The notes: generated from the sequence alone by a model not told the origin. A stretch of 64,000 nt of DNA from Stutzerimonas stutzeri (GCF_015291885.1 NZ_CP036186.1:496001-560000); one strand, 5' to 3'; positions 26,950 through 37,216 are shown, counted from the stretch's first letter. Translations and numbers: made by a program.

Positions 26950-29130
26950 TTACAGGCCGTTTTTGGCCTTGAACTCGCGGCGGCGGCGGTGCAGTACCGG
27001 CTCGGTGTAGCCGTTGGGCTGCTTGGTGCCTTCGAGGACCAGCTCCAGGGCAGCCTGGAAGGCCACGCTGTTGTCGAAGTCCGGCGCCATCGGGCGGTAC
27101 AGCGGATCACCCTGGTTCTGACGGTCAACCACCGGCGCCATGCGCTTGAGGCTTGCGAGCACCTGATCCTTGGTAACGACGCCATGACGCATCCAGTTGG
27201 CTACGTGCTGGCTGGAGATACGCAGGGTGGCGCGGTCTTCCATCAGCGCGATGTCGTTGATGTCCGGCACCTTGGAGCAACCGACGCCCTGTTCGACCCA
27301 GCGGACCATGTAGCCGAGGATGCCCTGCGAGTTGTTGTCCAGCTCGTTCTGTTTCTCTTCCTCGCTCCAGTTGGTGTCTTGCGCCAGCGGGATGGTGAGG
27401 ATGTCGTCGATGGACGCCTTCTCGCGCTTGGCCAGTTCGACCTGACGCGCCTGCACGTCGATCTTGTGGTAGTGCATGGCGTGCAGGGTGGCAGCGGTCG
27501 GCGACGGTACCCAGGCGGTGTTGGCGCCGGCCATGGGGTGGCCGACCTTCTGCTCGAGCATCGCGGCCATCAGGTCAGGCATGGCCCACATGCCCTTGCC
27601 GATCTGCGCCTTGCCCTGCAGGCCGCAGGCCAGACCGACGTCGACGTTGTTGTTCTCGTAGGCGCTGATCCACTTCTCGGCTTTCATGGCCGCCTTGCGC
27701 ACCATCGGGCCGGCTTCCATGGAGGTATGGATTTCGTCGCCGGTGCGGTCGAGGAAGCCGGTGTTGATGAACACCACGCGCTCGCGCGCTTCCTTGATGC
27801 AGGCCTTGAGGTTGATCGTGGTACGACGCTCCTCGTCCATGATGCCGACCTTGAGGGTGTTGCGCGGCAGGCCGAGAACGTCCTCGACGCGGCCGAACAG
27901 CTCGGTGGCGAAGGCGACTTCTTCCGGGCCGTGCATCTTCGGCTTGACGATGTACATCGAGCCGGTGCGGGTGTTCTTGCGGCTGGTGTTGCCGTTGAGG
28001 TTGTGCACCGCGATCAGGCTGGTGAACAGGCCGTCCATGATGCCTTCCGGCACTTCGTTGCCTTCCTTGTCGAGGATGGCGTCGTTGGTCATCAGGTGAC
28101 CGACGTTACGGATGAACAGCAGCGAGCGGCCATGCAGGGTCAGCTCGCCGTTGCCGTCGGCCTTGGTGTAGACGCGGTCCGGGTTCATCGCGCGGGTGAT
28201 GCGCTTGCCGCCCTTTTCCAGCTCCTCGACCAGGTCGCCCTTCATCAGGCCGAGCCAGTTGCGATAGACGATGGTCTTGTCGTCGGCGTCGACGGCGGCG
28301 ATGGAGTCTTCGCAGTCCATGATGGTGGTCAGCGCCGATTCCATCAGGATGTCCTTCACGCCGGCCGCGTCGGTCTGGCCGATCGGGCTGGCCGGGTCGA
28401 TCTGGATCTCGAAGTGAATGCCGTTGTTCTTCAGCAGCACAGCGATCGGTGCGCTGGCTTCGCCCTGGAAGCCTTGCAGCTGGGCCGGGTTCTTCAGGCC
28501 GGTGGTGCTGCCGTCTTTGAGCGAAACGACCAGCTTGCCGCCTTCGATGCGGTAGCCGGTGGAGTCGATGTGGGAGCCGGTTTCCAGCGGTGCGGCTTCA
28601 TTGAGGAAGTTGCGCGCGTAGGCGATGACCTTGTTGCCGCGGATCTCGTTGTAGCCCGGGCCCTTGGTGGCGCCGTCTTCTTCGGAGATCGCGTCGGTGC
28701 CGTAGAGCGCGTCGTACAGCGAGCCCCAGCGGGCGTTGGCGGCGTTCAGGGCGAAGCGCGCGTTCATGATCGGCACCACCAGCTGCGGGCCGGCCATGCG
28801 GGCGATTTCTTCGTCAACGTTCTCGGTGGTGGCCTTGAAGTCTTCGGCTTCCGGCAGCAGGTAGCCGATTTCCTGCAGGAAGCTCTTGTACGCCACGGCG
28901 TCATGGGCCTGACCGGCGCGAGCCTGGTGCCAGGCATCGATCTGCGCCTGCAGCTCGTCGCGCTTGGCCAGCAGCGCGCGGTTCTTCGGCGCCAGGTCGT
29001 GGATGACGCTGTCGGCGCCGGCCCAGAAGGCAGCGGCATCGACGCCGGTACCGGGAATCGCTTCGTTGTTCACGAAGTCGTACAGGACTTTGGCGACCTG
29101 CAGGCCACCGACTTGAACGCGCTCAGTCAT
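26950..29130 (-). CDS. glcB: Malate synthase G
   Basis: 726 residues, the length of isoform G. It condenses glyoxylate with acetyl-CoA to malate in the glyoxylate bypass. Characteristic motifs: [15 protein letters not shown], the metal- and glyoxylate-binding region [31 protein letters not shown], and the [23 protein letters not shown] segment. ATG 29130 follows GAGGCGAGTA. No other glyoxylate gene is adjacent. It fits the acetate-type symporter 10 kb away, since growth on acetate needs this enzyme. Confidence 0.97.
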   Translation of the reverse strand: MTERVQVGGLQVAKVLYDFVNNEAIPGTGVDAAAFWAGADSVIHDLAPKNRALLAKRDELQAQIDAWHQARAGQAHDAVAYKSFLQEIGYLLPEAEDFKATTENVDEEIARMAGPQLVVPIMNARFALNAANARWGSLYDALYGTDAISEEDGATKGPGYNEIRGNKVIAYARNFLNEAAPLETGSHIDSTGYRIEGGKLVVSLKDGSTTGLKNPAQLQGFQGEASAPIAVLLKNNGIHFEIQIDPASPIGQTDAAGVKDILMESALTTIMDCEDSIAAVDADDKTIVYRNWLGLMKGDLVEELEKGGKRITRAMNPDRVYTKADGNGELTLHGRSLLFIRNVGHLMTNDAILDKEGNEVPEGIMDGLFTSLIAVHNLNGNTSRKNTRTGSMYIVKPKMHGPEEVAFATELFGRVEDVLGLPRNTLKVGIMDEERRTTINLKACIKEARERVVFINTGFLDRTGDEIHTSMEAGPMVRKAAMKAEKWISAYENNNVDVGLACGLQGKAQIGKGMWAMPDLMAAMLEQKVGHPMAGANTAWVPSPTAATLHAMHYHKIDVQARQVELAKREKASIDDILTIPLAQDTNWSEEEKQNELDNNSQGILGYMVRWVEQGVGCSKVPDINDIALMEDRATLRISSQHVANWMRHGVVTKDQVLASLKRMAPVVDRQNQGDPLYRPMAPDFDNSVAFQAALELVLEGTKQPNGYTEPVLHRRRREFKAKNGL

Positions 29131-29359
29131 TACTCGCCTCACTTGGTTCTTCTAATTCGACGGACAGTCTCGTTTCTTGTAGTCCGAGTCGCCGGATACT
29201 ACATGAAGCGCCGGGGAAAATCAGTCCGCCGAAAGAGCCGGTCGTTTCGGCCTTGCGACGCTGGGCGAGGGCGCTGCAGACTGCCACAGAGGTGACTGCC
29301 TGCTATACCTAATGGGCCGTCGCTACCGCGTAAGCGAATTCCCAGCACAGGAGCCGTCC

Positions 29360-29884
29360 ATGGATCACCTCGTTCTCACCGTCATTGCCGAAGACCAGCC
29401 AGGTCTGGTCGAACGACTGGCCAAGTGCATCGCCGATCACGGCGGCAACTGGCTGGAGAGCCGCATGTCGCGCATGGCCGGACAGTTCGCCGGCATCCTG
29501 CGGGTGGCCGTGCCGCAACAGGCACATGGAGAGCTGACCGCCGCACTAGAGGGGCTGCAAGCGCAAGGCATCCGCGTGTTGCTGGCGCACAGCGGTACGG
29601 AGCCGGTAGAGAGCTGGCAGGAAATCCAGCTGGAGCTGGTCGGCAATGATCGTCCGGGCATCGTGCGCGACATTACCCATCTGCTGGCCACGCACGGCGT
29701 CAATCTGGAAAGCCTGGATACCGAGGTGTTGCCGGCACCGATGAGCAGCGAGCTGTTGTTCCGTGCCGAAGTGCGTCTGGCCGTGCCGAGCGAGCTGTCG
29801 CTGGAAGTCCTGCAACAGCGTCTGGAAGCCCTGGCCGACGACCTGATGGTCGAACTCAAGCTGCAGCCGGCCGAGAAATCCTAG
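29360..29884 (+). CDS. GcvR-like double ACT-domain protein
   Basis: 174 residues made of two ACT domains (about 1-80 and 90-165). Both show the ACT pattern: LVLTVIAEDQPGLVERLAKCIADHGGNWLESRMSRMAGQFAG and LELVGNDRPGIVRDITHLLATHGVNLESLDTE. The length and layout fit the glycine-cleavage repressor GcvR, which works by protein contact, or its pseudomonad relatives. It has no DNA-binding domain. AGGAG lies just before ATG 29360. No gcv gene is in the window. Confidence 0.8.
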   Translation: MDHLVLTVIAEDQPGLVERLAKCIADHGGNWLESRMSRMAGQFAGILRVAVPQQAHGELTAALEGLQAQGIRVLLAHSGTEPVESWQEIQLELVGNDRPGIVRDITHLLATHGVNLESLDTEVLPAPMSSELLFRAEVRLAVPSELSLEVLQQRLEALADDLMVELKLQPAEKS

Positions 29885-29900
29885 ACGGTCGCCAGCTTTT

Positions 29901-30791
29901 TCAGCCGGCGCTTTTGCGCATCACGCGCCAGGCATCCAGGCTGTAGACCGCAAGCCCCGCCCAGATGCAGAAGAAGGCCAGCTGGCGGTCGACCGGGAAT
30001 GGCTCGCCGAACAGCTGGACGGCGAGGATCAGCAGCAGCGTCGGCGTCAGGTACTGCAGGAAGCCCAGCGTCGAATACGGCAGGTGACGCGCGGCGGCGT
30101 TGAAGCCGAGCAGCGGGATCAACGTCACGGGTCCTGCGGCCATCAGCCAGAGTGCGTCGGTGCTGGTCCAGAACGCAGGTTCGGTACTGGTGCCGCTGCT
30201 GAACCAGAACAGCCAGACCAGCGCTATTGGTAGCAACAGCCAGGTTTCCACCACCAGCCCGGGCAGCGCGGCCACCGGTGCCAGCTTGCGCAGCAGCCCG
30301 TAGCTGCCGAAGCTCAGCGCCAGCACGATGGAAATCCACGGGAATTCGCCGAGCATCAGCAGCTGCAGGCTGACACCGACGGTGGCCATCGCCACCGCCA
30401 GCCACTGCAGCGGGCGCAGCCGCTCGCGCAGCACGATCATGCCGAGCAGCACGTTGACCAGCGGGTTGATGTAGTAGCCCAGGCTCGCCTCGACCATCCG
30501 GTCGTGGTTCACCGCCCAGACGTAGATCAGCCAGTTGGCGGCGATCAGCACGCTGGAGATGCCGAGTACGCCAAGCCGTCGCGGGTGCGCCAGCAGTTCG
30601 CGCCACCAGCCGGGGTGGCGCCAGACCAGCAGCACCAGCGAGCCGAATACCGCCGACCAGATCACCCGCTGGGTAACGATCTCAAGCGCGCCGTATTGCT
30701 CAAGTGCCTTGAAGTAGAGCGGAAACATGCCCCAGATGCTGAAGGTAGCCAGCCCCAGCAGATAACCCTTGCGCAGATTGGCGGTAGCCAT
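29901..30791 (-). CDS. rarD: RarD-type EamA permease
   Basis: 296 residues with ten hydrophobic segments in two EamA halves. The start KGYLLGLATFSIWGMFPLYFKAL and the motif NWLIYVWAVNHDRMVEASLGYYINPLVNVLLG are signatures of RarD, named for chloramphenicol sensitivity in E. coli; its true substrate is not known. AAGGA precedes ATG 30791. It is convergent with the GcvR-like gene with a 16-bp gap. Confidence 0.9.
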   Translation of the reverse strand: MATANLRKGYLLGLATFSIWGMFPLYFKALEQYGALEIVTQRVIWSAVFGSLVLLVWRHPGWWRELLAHPRRLGVLGISSVLIAANWLIYVWAVNHDRMVEASLGYYINPLVNVLLGMIVLRERLRPLQWLAVAMATVGVSLQLLMLGEFPWISIVLALSFGSYGLLRKLAPVAALPGLVVETWLLLPIALVWLFWFSSGTSTEPAFWTSTDALWLMAAGPVTLIPLLGFNAAARHLPYSTLGFLQYLTPTLLLILAVQLFGEPFPVDRQLAFFCIWAGLAVYSLDAWRVMRKSAG

Positions 30792-30995
30792 GACGTCCTT
30801 CGACGAGCAGCGGAGAGCCGGTCATTTTGCGCCTTTGCTCGAAGGAGAGAAAGCTTAGGCTGCTAACGTAGATGCACGACGCGACCAGCTGCGCCGATCC
30901 AGCAGATTAGGGAACGCGCGAAGGCTCGCTCCGTCTCATCTGCATCGCCAATCGAAACGGCGTCGCACTCAGGCGACGTGCGTACGGAGGTCGCA

Positions 30996-31763
30996 ATGCG
31001 CTTGCAGAATCAGGTGGCTCTGGTCACCGGCAGTACCCACGGCATCGGCCTCGGCATCGCCGTGCGCCTGGCCGAGGAGGGGGCAGACGTGGTCATCAAC
31101 GGTCGCGAAGAAGATGACGAGGCCCGTGCGAGTCTTGAACAGGTGCGCGCCGTCGGGCGGCGGGTCTGCTTTATTGCCGCGGATGTCAGCCAGGTCGAAC
31201 AATGCCGCCGGCTGGTGCACGAGAGCGTCGAGCGAATGGGCCGGCTGGACATCCTGGTGAACAACGCCGGGGTGCAGACGCACGCCGCGTTTCTCGACGC
31301 CGAGGAAGGCGACTACGACCGGGTACTCGACGTGAATCTGCGCGGGCCGTTCTTCCTCTCCCAGGCCTTCGCCCGCTATCTACGCGAGCAGGGCCGCGGC
31401 GGGCGGATCATCAACAACAGCTCGGTGCACGAGGAATTGCCGCACCCCAACTTCACCGCCTACTGCGCGAGCAAGGGCGGGCTGAAGATGCTCATGCGCA
31501 ATATCGCCATCGAGCTCGCGCCGCTGGGCATTACGGTGAACAACGTGGCGCCGGGCGCGGTGGAAACGCCGATCAACCGCGAACTGATGAACCAACCGGA
31601 AAAGCTCGCCAGTCTGTTGCAGAACATCCCCGCCGGACGCCTCGGCCGGCCCCGCGACATCGCTGGCGTTGTCGCCTTTCTTGCCTCACCGGATGCCGAA
31701 TACATCACCGGAGCCACCTTGGTGGTCGATGGCGGCCTGCTATGGAATTACAGCGAACAATGA
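30996..31763 (+). CDS. Short-chain dehydrogenase/reductase (glucose 1-dehydrogenase-like)
   Basis: 255 residues. Classical SDR features: cofactor motif TGSTHGIGLGIA, NNAGV, catalytic Ser in NNSSVHE, Y-x3-K as YCASK, and a C-terminal GATLVVDGGLLW. The sequence resembles glucose/3-oxoacyl-type SDRs. GGAGG lies 5 bases before ATG 30996. Its stop codon overlaps the ATG of the trehalase gene (ATGA), so the two form an operon; oxidation of glucose released from trehalose is a reasonable guess. Confidence 0.85.
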   Translation: MRLQNQVALVTGSTHGIGLGIAVRLAEEGADVVINGREEDDEARASLEQVRAVGRRVCFIAADVSQVEQCRRLVHESVERMGRLDILVNNAGVQTHAAFLDAEEGDYDRVLDVNLRGPFFLSQAFARYLREQGRGGRIINNSSVHEELPHPNFTAYCASKGGLKMLMRNIAIELAPLGITVNNVAPGAVETPINRELMNQPEKLASLLQNIPAGRLGRPRDIAGVVAFLASPDAEYITGATLVVDGGLLWNYSEQ

Positions 31764-33367
31764 CCAATATCCCGCCGTGTCAGCCGTTCAGCCATGACGT
31801 CAGCGCCATTTCGCTGGCCGATACCCTAACCCCCGCCGAGCGCTATCAGGAGTTGTTCGTCGCGGTGCAGATGCAGCGCGTCTTTCCTGACAGCAAAACC
31901 TTCGTTGACTGCGCGCCCCTGCAGCATCCTGAAGCCATCCTCGAGGATTACCGTGCCCGCTGCGACGAGCCGGGCTTCGACCTCGCAGCTTTTGTGCACG
32001 AGCATTTCAGTCTTTATGAGATGCCGTCCAAGGAGTTCGTCGCCAACCCCGACGACAGCCTGGCCGAGCACATCGACCGGCTCTGGCCGATCCTCACCCG
32101 CCATCCACAGGACCATCCCGAGCATTCCTCGCTGCTGCCCTTGCCGCATGATTATGTGGTGCCCGGTGGGCGCTTCACCGAGCTGTACTACTGGGACTCC
32201 TACTTCACCATGCTCGGCCTGGATGAGAGTGGGCATTGCGACCTGTTGCGCTCGATGGCCGACAACTTCGCCTATCTGATCGACACCTACGGCCATGTAC
32301 CCAACGGCAACCGCACCTACTATCTGGGGCGTTCGCAACCGCCGGTGTTTTCCCTGATGACCGAGCTGTTCGAGGAAAACGGCTTGTATCGGGCCAGCGA
32401 TTACCTGCCGCAGCTGCACAAGGAATACGCTTTCTGGATGGAGGGAGCCGATGCGCTGCGCCCTGGGGAGCAGCACCGGCGCTGCGTTTGCCTGGCCGAT
32501 GGCGTGGTGCTCAATCGCTACTGGGACGAACGTGATACGCCGCGCGAGGAGTCCTATCTCGAGGACATCGAGACCGCCCGCGCCAGTTGCCGGCCGCGTC
32601 ATGAGGTGTACCGCGATCTGCGTGCCGGTGCCGAATCGGGCTGGGACTTCAGTTCGCGCTGGCTGGAAGACGCCCATCGGTTGGCTACCATTCGCACCAC
32701 CAGCATCCTGCCGATCGACCTCAACGCATTGCTCTACAAGCTGGAGCGACAGATCGCCGAGCTGTCGGCGGTAAAGGGCCAGCAGGCCTGCGCCGAAGAT
32801 TTCGCCCGTCGTGCCAGAACCCGGCTAAGCGCCATCGACCACTACCTGTGGAACCCGCGCGCCAAGGCGTACTTCGACTATGACTGGCAACGGGGGCGGC
32901 AGCGCGACAACCTCACCGCCGCAACGCTGGCGCCGCTGTTCGTGCGCATGGCAAGCACGGAGCAGGCTGCCGCGGTGGCCGCAACCGTGCGCGAGCGCCT
33001 GTTGGCCCCAGGCGGCCTGGCCACCACCGAGATCGGTGGCAGCGGCGAGCAGTGGGATCGGCCCAATGGCTGGGCACCGCTGCAGTGGATCGGCATTCGT
33101 GGGCTGCAGCACTACGGCCACGATGCGCTGGCGCTGGGCATCGAGGAGCGCTGGCTGACCATCGTCAGCCACCTGTTCGAGCGCGAGAACAAGCTGGTGG
33201 AGAAGTACGTGCTGCGACCCTGTACCGAGCACGTCGGTGGCGGCGAATATCCGTTGCAGGACGGCTTCGGCTGGACCAACGGCGTCACCCGCAAGTTGAT
33301 GCAGGAAGACCCCAATCACGAGGCCAACCGCTGTCGTGCGGGGCATTGTCGGAGCGTGCCGTCCTAG
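31760..33367 (+). CDS. treF: Trehalase, cytoplasmic type (GH37)
   Basis: 535 residues. It hydrolyses alpha,alpha-trehalose to glucose. Both GH37 signatures are intact: PGGRFTELYYWDSYFT and QWDRPNGWAPLQ. The catalytic Asp is probably the one in ESGWDFSSRW and the catalytic Glu the one in GGGEYPLQDGFGWTNG. No signal peptide is seen, so the TreF form is favoured over periplasmic TreA. ATG 31760 overlaps the SDR stop. The next gene (regulator) starts 112 bp downstream and has its own operator-like site. Confidence 0.93.
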   Translation: MTNIPPCQPFSHDVSAISLADTLTPAERYQELFVAVQMQRVFPDSKTFVDCAPLQHPEAILEDYRARCDEPGFDLAAFVHEHFSLYEMPSKEFVANPDDSLAEHIDRLWPILTRHPQDHPEHSSLLPLPHDYVVPGGRFTELYYWDSYFTMLGLDESGHCDLLRSMADNFAYLIDTYGHVPNGNRTYYLGRSQPPVFSLMTELFEENGLYRASDYLPQLHKEYAFWMEGADALRPGEQHRRCVCLADGVVLNRYWDERDTPREESYLEDIETARASCRPRHEVYRDLRAGAESGWDFSSRWLEDAHRLATIRTTSILPIDLNALLYKLERQIAELSAVKGQQACAEDFARRARTRLSAIDHYLWNPRAKAYFDYDWQRGRQRDNLTAATLAPLFVRMASTEQAAAVAATVRERLLAPGGLATTEIGGSGEQWDRPNGWAPLQWIGIRGLQHYGHDALALGIEERWLTIVSHLFERENKLVEKYVLRPCTEHVGGGEYPLQDGFGWTNGVTRKLMQEDPNHEANRCRAGHCRSVPS

Positions 33368-33419
33368 GCGTCGCCGCCGGCGCGGAGGGGTATTTCCATA
33401 CGGATGCCATGGATCAATA

Positions 33420-33433
33420 GTTATCGTACAACT
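33420..33433. promoter_or_regulatory. Candidate operator of the FadR-type regulator (autoregulation)
   Basis: GTTATCGTACAACT lies 46 bases before the regulator start. Its exact reverse complement occurs at 50664-50677 before kdgD, and related sequences lie before udh and gudD1. Confidence 0.65.
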
Positions 33434-33479
33434 GCTGGGCTATGATGAGCGTCGCTTCCGCTTTCAGAGATCGCCATCC

Positions 33480-34232
33480 ATGGAAAACCAGAGCGCACAA
33501 CCGCGCGCCCGCCGCAAACATCGCAGTCTTGCCCAGGAACTGGTCGCCGAACTGTCGCAGCAGATTCGCGATGGCGTGATCAAGCGGGGCGACAAGCTGC
33601 CGACCGAGTCGGCCATCATGCAGGCCCAGGGTGTCAGCCGCACCGTGGTGCGCGAGGCGATCTCGCGGCTGCAGGCCTCGGGGCTGGTGGAAACGCGGCA
33701 CGGCATCGGCACCTTCGTGCTGGACACTCCCAGCACCACTGGACTGCGCATCGACCCGGCGACCATCGGCACGTTGCGCGATCTGCTGGCGATCCTCGAG
33801 CTGCGCATCAGCCTGGAAGTCGAATCGGCCGGGCTGGCCGCGCAGCGTCGCACGCCCGAGCAGCTGGCGGCGATGCGCGCCTTCCTCGATCAGTTGAATC
33901 AGAGTGCGGCGCATTCCAGCGACGCGGTGGCGTCGGATTTCCAGTTCCATCTGCAGATCGCCGAGGCCACCGGCAACCGCTACTTCACCGACATCATGAG
34001 CCACCTCGGCACCACGCTGATCCCGCGCAGCCGGGTCAACTCCGCGCGCCTGGCCCATGACGACCAGCAGCATTATCAGGCCCGCCTGGGCCGCGAGCAC
34101 GAGCAGATCTACGAGGCCATCGCCCGACAGGACCCGGAATCGGCGCGCGCTGCCATGCGTCTGCACCTCACCAACAGCCGCGAGCGGCTGCGTCAGGCCC
34201 ATGAGGAAGCGGAGGCGAGCAAGGTCGGCTGA
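33480..34232 (+). CDS. GntR/FadR-family regulator, probable hexuronate/aldarate regulator
   Basis: 250 residues. N-terminal winged helix (about 15-80) with GDKLPTESAIMQAQGVSRTVVREAISRLQASGLVETRHGIGTFV, then an all-helical FCD ligand domain (about 95-235). Its neighbours and the shared 14-bp operator suggest it controls the uronate/aldarate operons that follow; this is the setting described for GguR in Pseudomonadales, but orthology is inference. A perfect inverted copy of the kdgD-upstream site lies in its own promoter, which suggests autoregulation. ATG 33480 is preceded by only a weak ribosome site. Confidence 0.85.
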   Translation: MENQSAQPRARRKHRSLAQELVAELSQQIRDGVIKRGDKLPTESAIMQAQGVSRTVVREAISRLQASGLVETRHGIGTFVLDTPSTTGLRIDPATIGTLRDLLAILELRISLEVESAGLAAQRRTPEQLAAMRAFLDQLNQSAAHSSDAVASDFQFHLQIAEATGNRYFTDIMSHLGTTLIPRSRVNSARLAHDDQQHYQARLGREHEQIYEAIARQDPESARAAMRLHLTNSRERLRQAHEEAEASKVG

Positions 34233-34293
34233 CCCGCGCCTCGTCAGTCAGCCGCCGCTCCACGCCGTGCGGCGGGCTGGCGTTCGGCAAGGC

Positions 34294-35199
34294 CTAGCGG
34301 CGATACGCCAGCAGCACGATACCGCCGACCACGATCAGGCCGCCGACCACCTGCATCGCCCCGAGCACCTGCCCGAGGATCAGCCAGCCCAGCAGCATGC
34401 CGGCCACTGGCTCCATGTTCATCACCGGCGCATTGCGGGCGATGTTCAGCCGCGGCATGCAAATGAACAGGGTCGAGAAGGCCGCGCCGTAAAGCAGCAC
34501 CAGGCAGCCCAGGGCAATCCAGCCGGCGCTTGCGTTGGGCAGGCCCAGCCCCCCCGGAATCAGGTCGCTGGCGCCGAGCAGCGCGGAGGCAGCGAACACC
34601 ACGATCAGCGTCAGCATGCTGCGCACCGAACCGGCCATGCTCGACAGCTTGTGCTCGGTGATCCACAGCGCCACCGCAAATACCGCGGCGGCGGTCAGGC
34701 TGAACAGGATGCCGGCGACCCACTGGCCATCCGGCGCCGCGCTGCTGAACAGGCGCCCCGGAACATCCAGTACCAGCACCAGGCCGAACAGGATCAGGCC
34801 CATGATCGCCAGCGCCTGGCGGGTCGGCCGCGGCCCGCCGAGCACCCAGGTGAGCAGCGCCAGCAGGATCGGCGAGAGGTTCACCACCAGCAACGCCAGC
34901 GCCACCGGGATCCGCGCCACCGCCGAATAGATGCAGAAGCTCTGCACCGCGATCAGCAGGCCGAGCAGAAGCTGCCAGCGCCAGGTGGCCGGGCTCAGGC
35001 GCAGTGACTCGCGCCGCCAGAACACCAGCGCCGCCAGCACCACCAGCGTCACGCCGGCGCGGCAGAGCATGGCCAGCAGCAGGCCGGTGTCGTGATCGAA
35101 GGCGATGCGGGCGGCGATGTGGTTGCCGGCGAACGAGCAGGCCAGGGTCGCCAGGATCAGCACGGCGATATGGCGGGGAAACGGCGCGGCAGCTTGCAT
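34294..35199 (-). CDS. EamA/DMT-family permease
   Basis: 301 residues with ten hydrophobic segments arranged as two EamA repeats (DMT superfamily). Typical DMT motifs include SAVARIPVALALLVVNLSPILLALL in the first half and PVMNMEPVAGMLLGWLILGQVLGAMQVVGGLIVVGGI in the second. Substrate unknown; such proteins often export amino acids or other small metabolites. It is convergent with the regulator gene (gap about 60 bp) and separated from the TRAP operon by a terminator. AAGGA precedes ATG 35199. Confidence 0.85.
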   Translation of the reverse strand: MQAAAPFPRHIAVLILATLACSFAGNHIAARIAFDHDTGLLLAMLCRAGVTLVVLAALVFWRRESLRLSPATWRWQLLLGLLIAVQSFCIYSAVARIPVALALLVVNLSPILLALLTWVLGGPRPTRQALAIMGLILFGLVLVLDVPGRLFSSAAPDGQWVAGILFSLTAAAVFAVALWITEHKLSSMAGSVRSMLTLIVVFAASALLGASDLIPGGLGLPNASAGWIALGCLVLLYGAAFSTLFICMPRLNIARNAPVMNMEPVAGMLLGWLILGQVLGAMQVVGGLIVVGGIVLLAYRR

Positions 35200-35305
35200 G
35201 AAATCCAGTCCTTCTAGTGCCTGTACAGAGTTCTACGCGTTCGATTGCACGACGACCTTGGGTCAGGCGGCCTGTTCAGGGCGGTGTCTGCGTCAGTGTG
35301 CAAAG

Positions 35306-35331
35306 TAAAACGCCGCCCGGGTGGGCGGCGT
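35306..35331 (-). terminator. Terminator of the TRAP transporter operon
   Basis: Stem ACGCCGCCC/GGGCGGCGT with a 4-base loop and a minus-strand TTTTAC tail, 20 bp after the dctM stop. Confidence 0.85.
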
Positions 35332-35350
35332 CCTCGTCCCTTGTCTGCCT

Positions 35351-36631
35351 TCAGAGCACTACGCTCGGCAGCCACAGCGAGATCATTGGGATATAGGTCA
35401 CGGCCATCAGCACGGCGAACAGCGCAGCGTAGAACGGCAGCAGCGCCTTGACGGTGCTTTCGATACTGACCTTGCCGATGGCGGCACCGACGAAGAGTAC
35501 CGCACCTACCGGCGGGGTGATCAGGCCGATGCCGAGGTTGACCAGCATGATCATGCCGAAGTGCACCGGATCGACGCCGAACGAGGTCACCACCGGCAGC
35601 AGGATCGGCGTGAGAATTAGGATCAGCGGTGCCATGTCCATCAGCGTGCCCAGCACCAGCAGCATGAAGTTCACGCACATCAGGATCACGTAGCGGTTGT
35701 CCGACAGGGTCAGGAATGCCGTGGTGATCTTCGCCGGTATCTGCATCAGGGTCATGATGTAGCCGAAGCTCGCGGCGAAGGCGATCAGGATCATCACGAT
35801 GGAAAGCGTGCGCACCGTGCGGTGCAGCATCTTCGGCAGTTCACTCCACTTGTAGTCGCGGTAGATGAACATGGTGACGAAGAAGGCCCAGACCACGGCG
35901 ACGGCCGCCGACTCGGTGGCGGTGAACACGCCGGAGAGGATGCCGCCGAGGATGATGACCATGGTCATCAGCCCCCACAGCGCCTCGACGCAGATCTTCA
36001 GCGCCTGACGCAGCGGGATCACTTCGCCCTTGGGGTAGTTGCGCTTGCGCGCGAACAGCAGGCACAGCGTCGCCATGGTGGCGCTGAGCAGCAGGCCCGG
36101 GCCGATGCCGGCGACGAACAGCGCAGCGATGGAGACCGTGCCACCGGCGGCCAGCGAGTAGATCACCGAGTTGTGGCTCGGCGGGGTGAGCAGTGCCTGC
36201 ACCGAGCCGCTGACGGTCACGGCGGTAGAGAACTCGCGTGGGTAGCCCTTCTTTTCCATCTCCGGGATCAGCACCGAACCCACCGAGGCGGTATCGGCCA
36301 GAGAGGAGCCGGAGATGGCGCCGAAGAAGGTCGACGCGGTGATGTTGACCAGCGACAGGCCGCCACGAACGAAGCCCACCAGCACACCGGCGAAGGCCAC
36401 CAGGCGCCGCGCCATGCCGCCTTCGGCCATGATCGCGCCGGCCAGGACGAAGAACGGGATGGCCAGCAGGGAGAATTTGTTCACACCGCCGGCGATCTGG
36501 ATCATCACGGCGTGCAGCGGGATGTCGATGTACCAGGCGCCGATCAGGGTGGCCAGGCCGAGGGCATAGGCGACCGGGACGCGCAGCAGGATCAGGGCAA
36601 TGAAGCTGCCCAGCAGAATGGCGGCATCCAT
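35351..36631 (-). CDS. dctM: TRAP transporter large permease (DctM), probable uronate uptake
   Basis: 426 residues, about 12 hydrophobic segments, DctM family. Visible are FFGAISGSSLADTASVGSVLIPEM and TPPSHNSVIYSLAAGG, and near the C-terminus LGIGLITPPVGAVLFVGAAIG. It is the proton/sodium-driven membrane subunit that works with the DctP and DctQ proteins encoded just upstream. ATG 36631 overlaps the dctQ stop by one base (TAATG); the frame stays open upstream only because it runs through dctQ out of frame. Substrate inferred from the adjacent uronate dehydrogenase and lactonase genes. Confidence 0.92.
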   Translation of the reverse strand: MDAAILLGSFIALILLRVPVAYALGLATLIGAWYIDIPLHAVMIQIAGGVNKFSLLAIPFFVLAGAIMAEGGMARRLVAFAGVLVGFVRGGLSLVNITASTFFGAISGSSLADTASVGSVLIPEMEKKGYPREFSTAVTVSGSVQALLTPPSHNSVIYSLAAGGTVSIAALFVAGIGPGLLLSATMATLCLLFARKRNYPKGEVIPLRQALKICVEALWGLMTMVIILGGILSGVFTATESAAVAVVWAFFVTMFIYRDYKWSELPKMLHRTVRTLSIVMILIAFAASFGYIMTLMQIPAKITTAFLTLSDNRYVILMCVNFMLLVLGTLMDMAPLILILTPILLPVVTSFGVDPVHFGMIMLVNLGIGLITPPVGAVLFVGAAIGKVSIESTVKALLPFYAALFAVLMAVTYIPMISLWLPSVVL

Positions 36632-37158
36632 TACACGGACTCCTTGGAATCTTCGCAGTTCTCGTAATCGACGACGCGACGCTTGTGCTGGTCGCCGTAG
36701 AGCAGTTGTTCGATGACGAACAGCAGGGTGATCAGCCCCCCCAGCGGGATCGGCGCATAGCTGATGCCGACGCGCATCCAGGTCAGGGTGCTGAGGTACT
36801 GGTTCCAGGTGGCGACGCACAGCTTGTAGCCCCAGATCAGCATGAACAGGGCGATGGCGGCCATGGCCAGGCGCACGAACAGGGTGACAAAGGGTTGGGC
36901 TGCGGCCGGCAGGCGCTCGCTGAGCACCTGGACCGCCATGTGCGCGCCGGCGCGGTAGCTGGCGGCGGCGCCGACGAAGGTGAACAGCACCATCAGCAGG
37001 ATGGCGATCGGCTCGGGCCAGCCGAGGCCCTGGCCCAGTGCATAGCGGCTGAACACACCCCAGGGAATGATCGTCGCCATGACCACGATCGCCAGGGCGG
37101 CGACGATGACGCAGGCGCGGTAGATGGCGTCGTTGACGCCTAGAACCAGGTTTTTCAT
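36631..37158 (-). CDS. dctQ: TRAP transporter small permease (DctQ)
   Basis: 175 residues with four hydrophobic segments, the DctQ pattern. Conserved features include RYALGQGLGWPEPIAILLMVLFTFVGAAASYRAGAHMAV. It connects the binding protein and large permease of the TRAP system. ATG 37158 begins MKNLVLGVNDAIYRAC; the upstream frame to 37188 is not family-like. It lies between dctP and dctM in one operon. Confidence 0.9.
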   Translation of the reverse strand: MKNLVLGVNDAIYRACVIVAALAIVVMATIIPWGVFSRYALGQGLGWPEPIAILLMVLFTFVGAAASYRAGAHMAVQVLSERLPAAAQPFVTLFVRLAMAAIALFMLIWGYKLCVATWNQYLSTLTWMRVGISYAPIPLGGLITLLFVIEQLLYGDQHKRRVVDYENCEDSKESV

Positions 37159-37216
37159 GAGACTCCACCGGTGGCATCGCGGCGGCACGGGCCGCCGCGA
37201 TGCGCTTGCACGAGGG

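Noticed and set aside
26932..29295. 787-codon plus-strand ORF opposite glcB
   Set aside because: Val/Asp/Gly-rich translation is the antisense of malate synthase G; no domain and no ribosome site.
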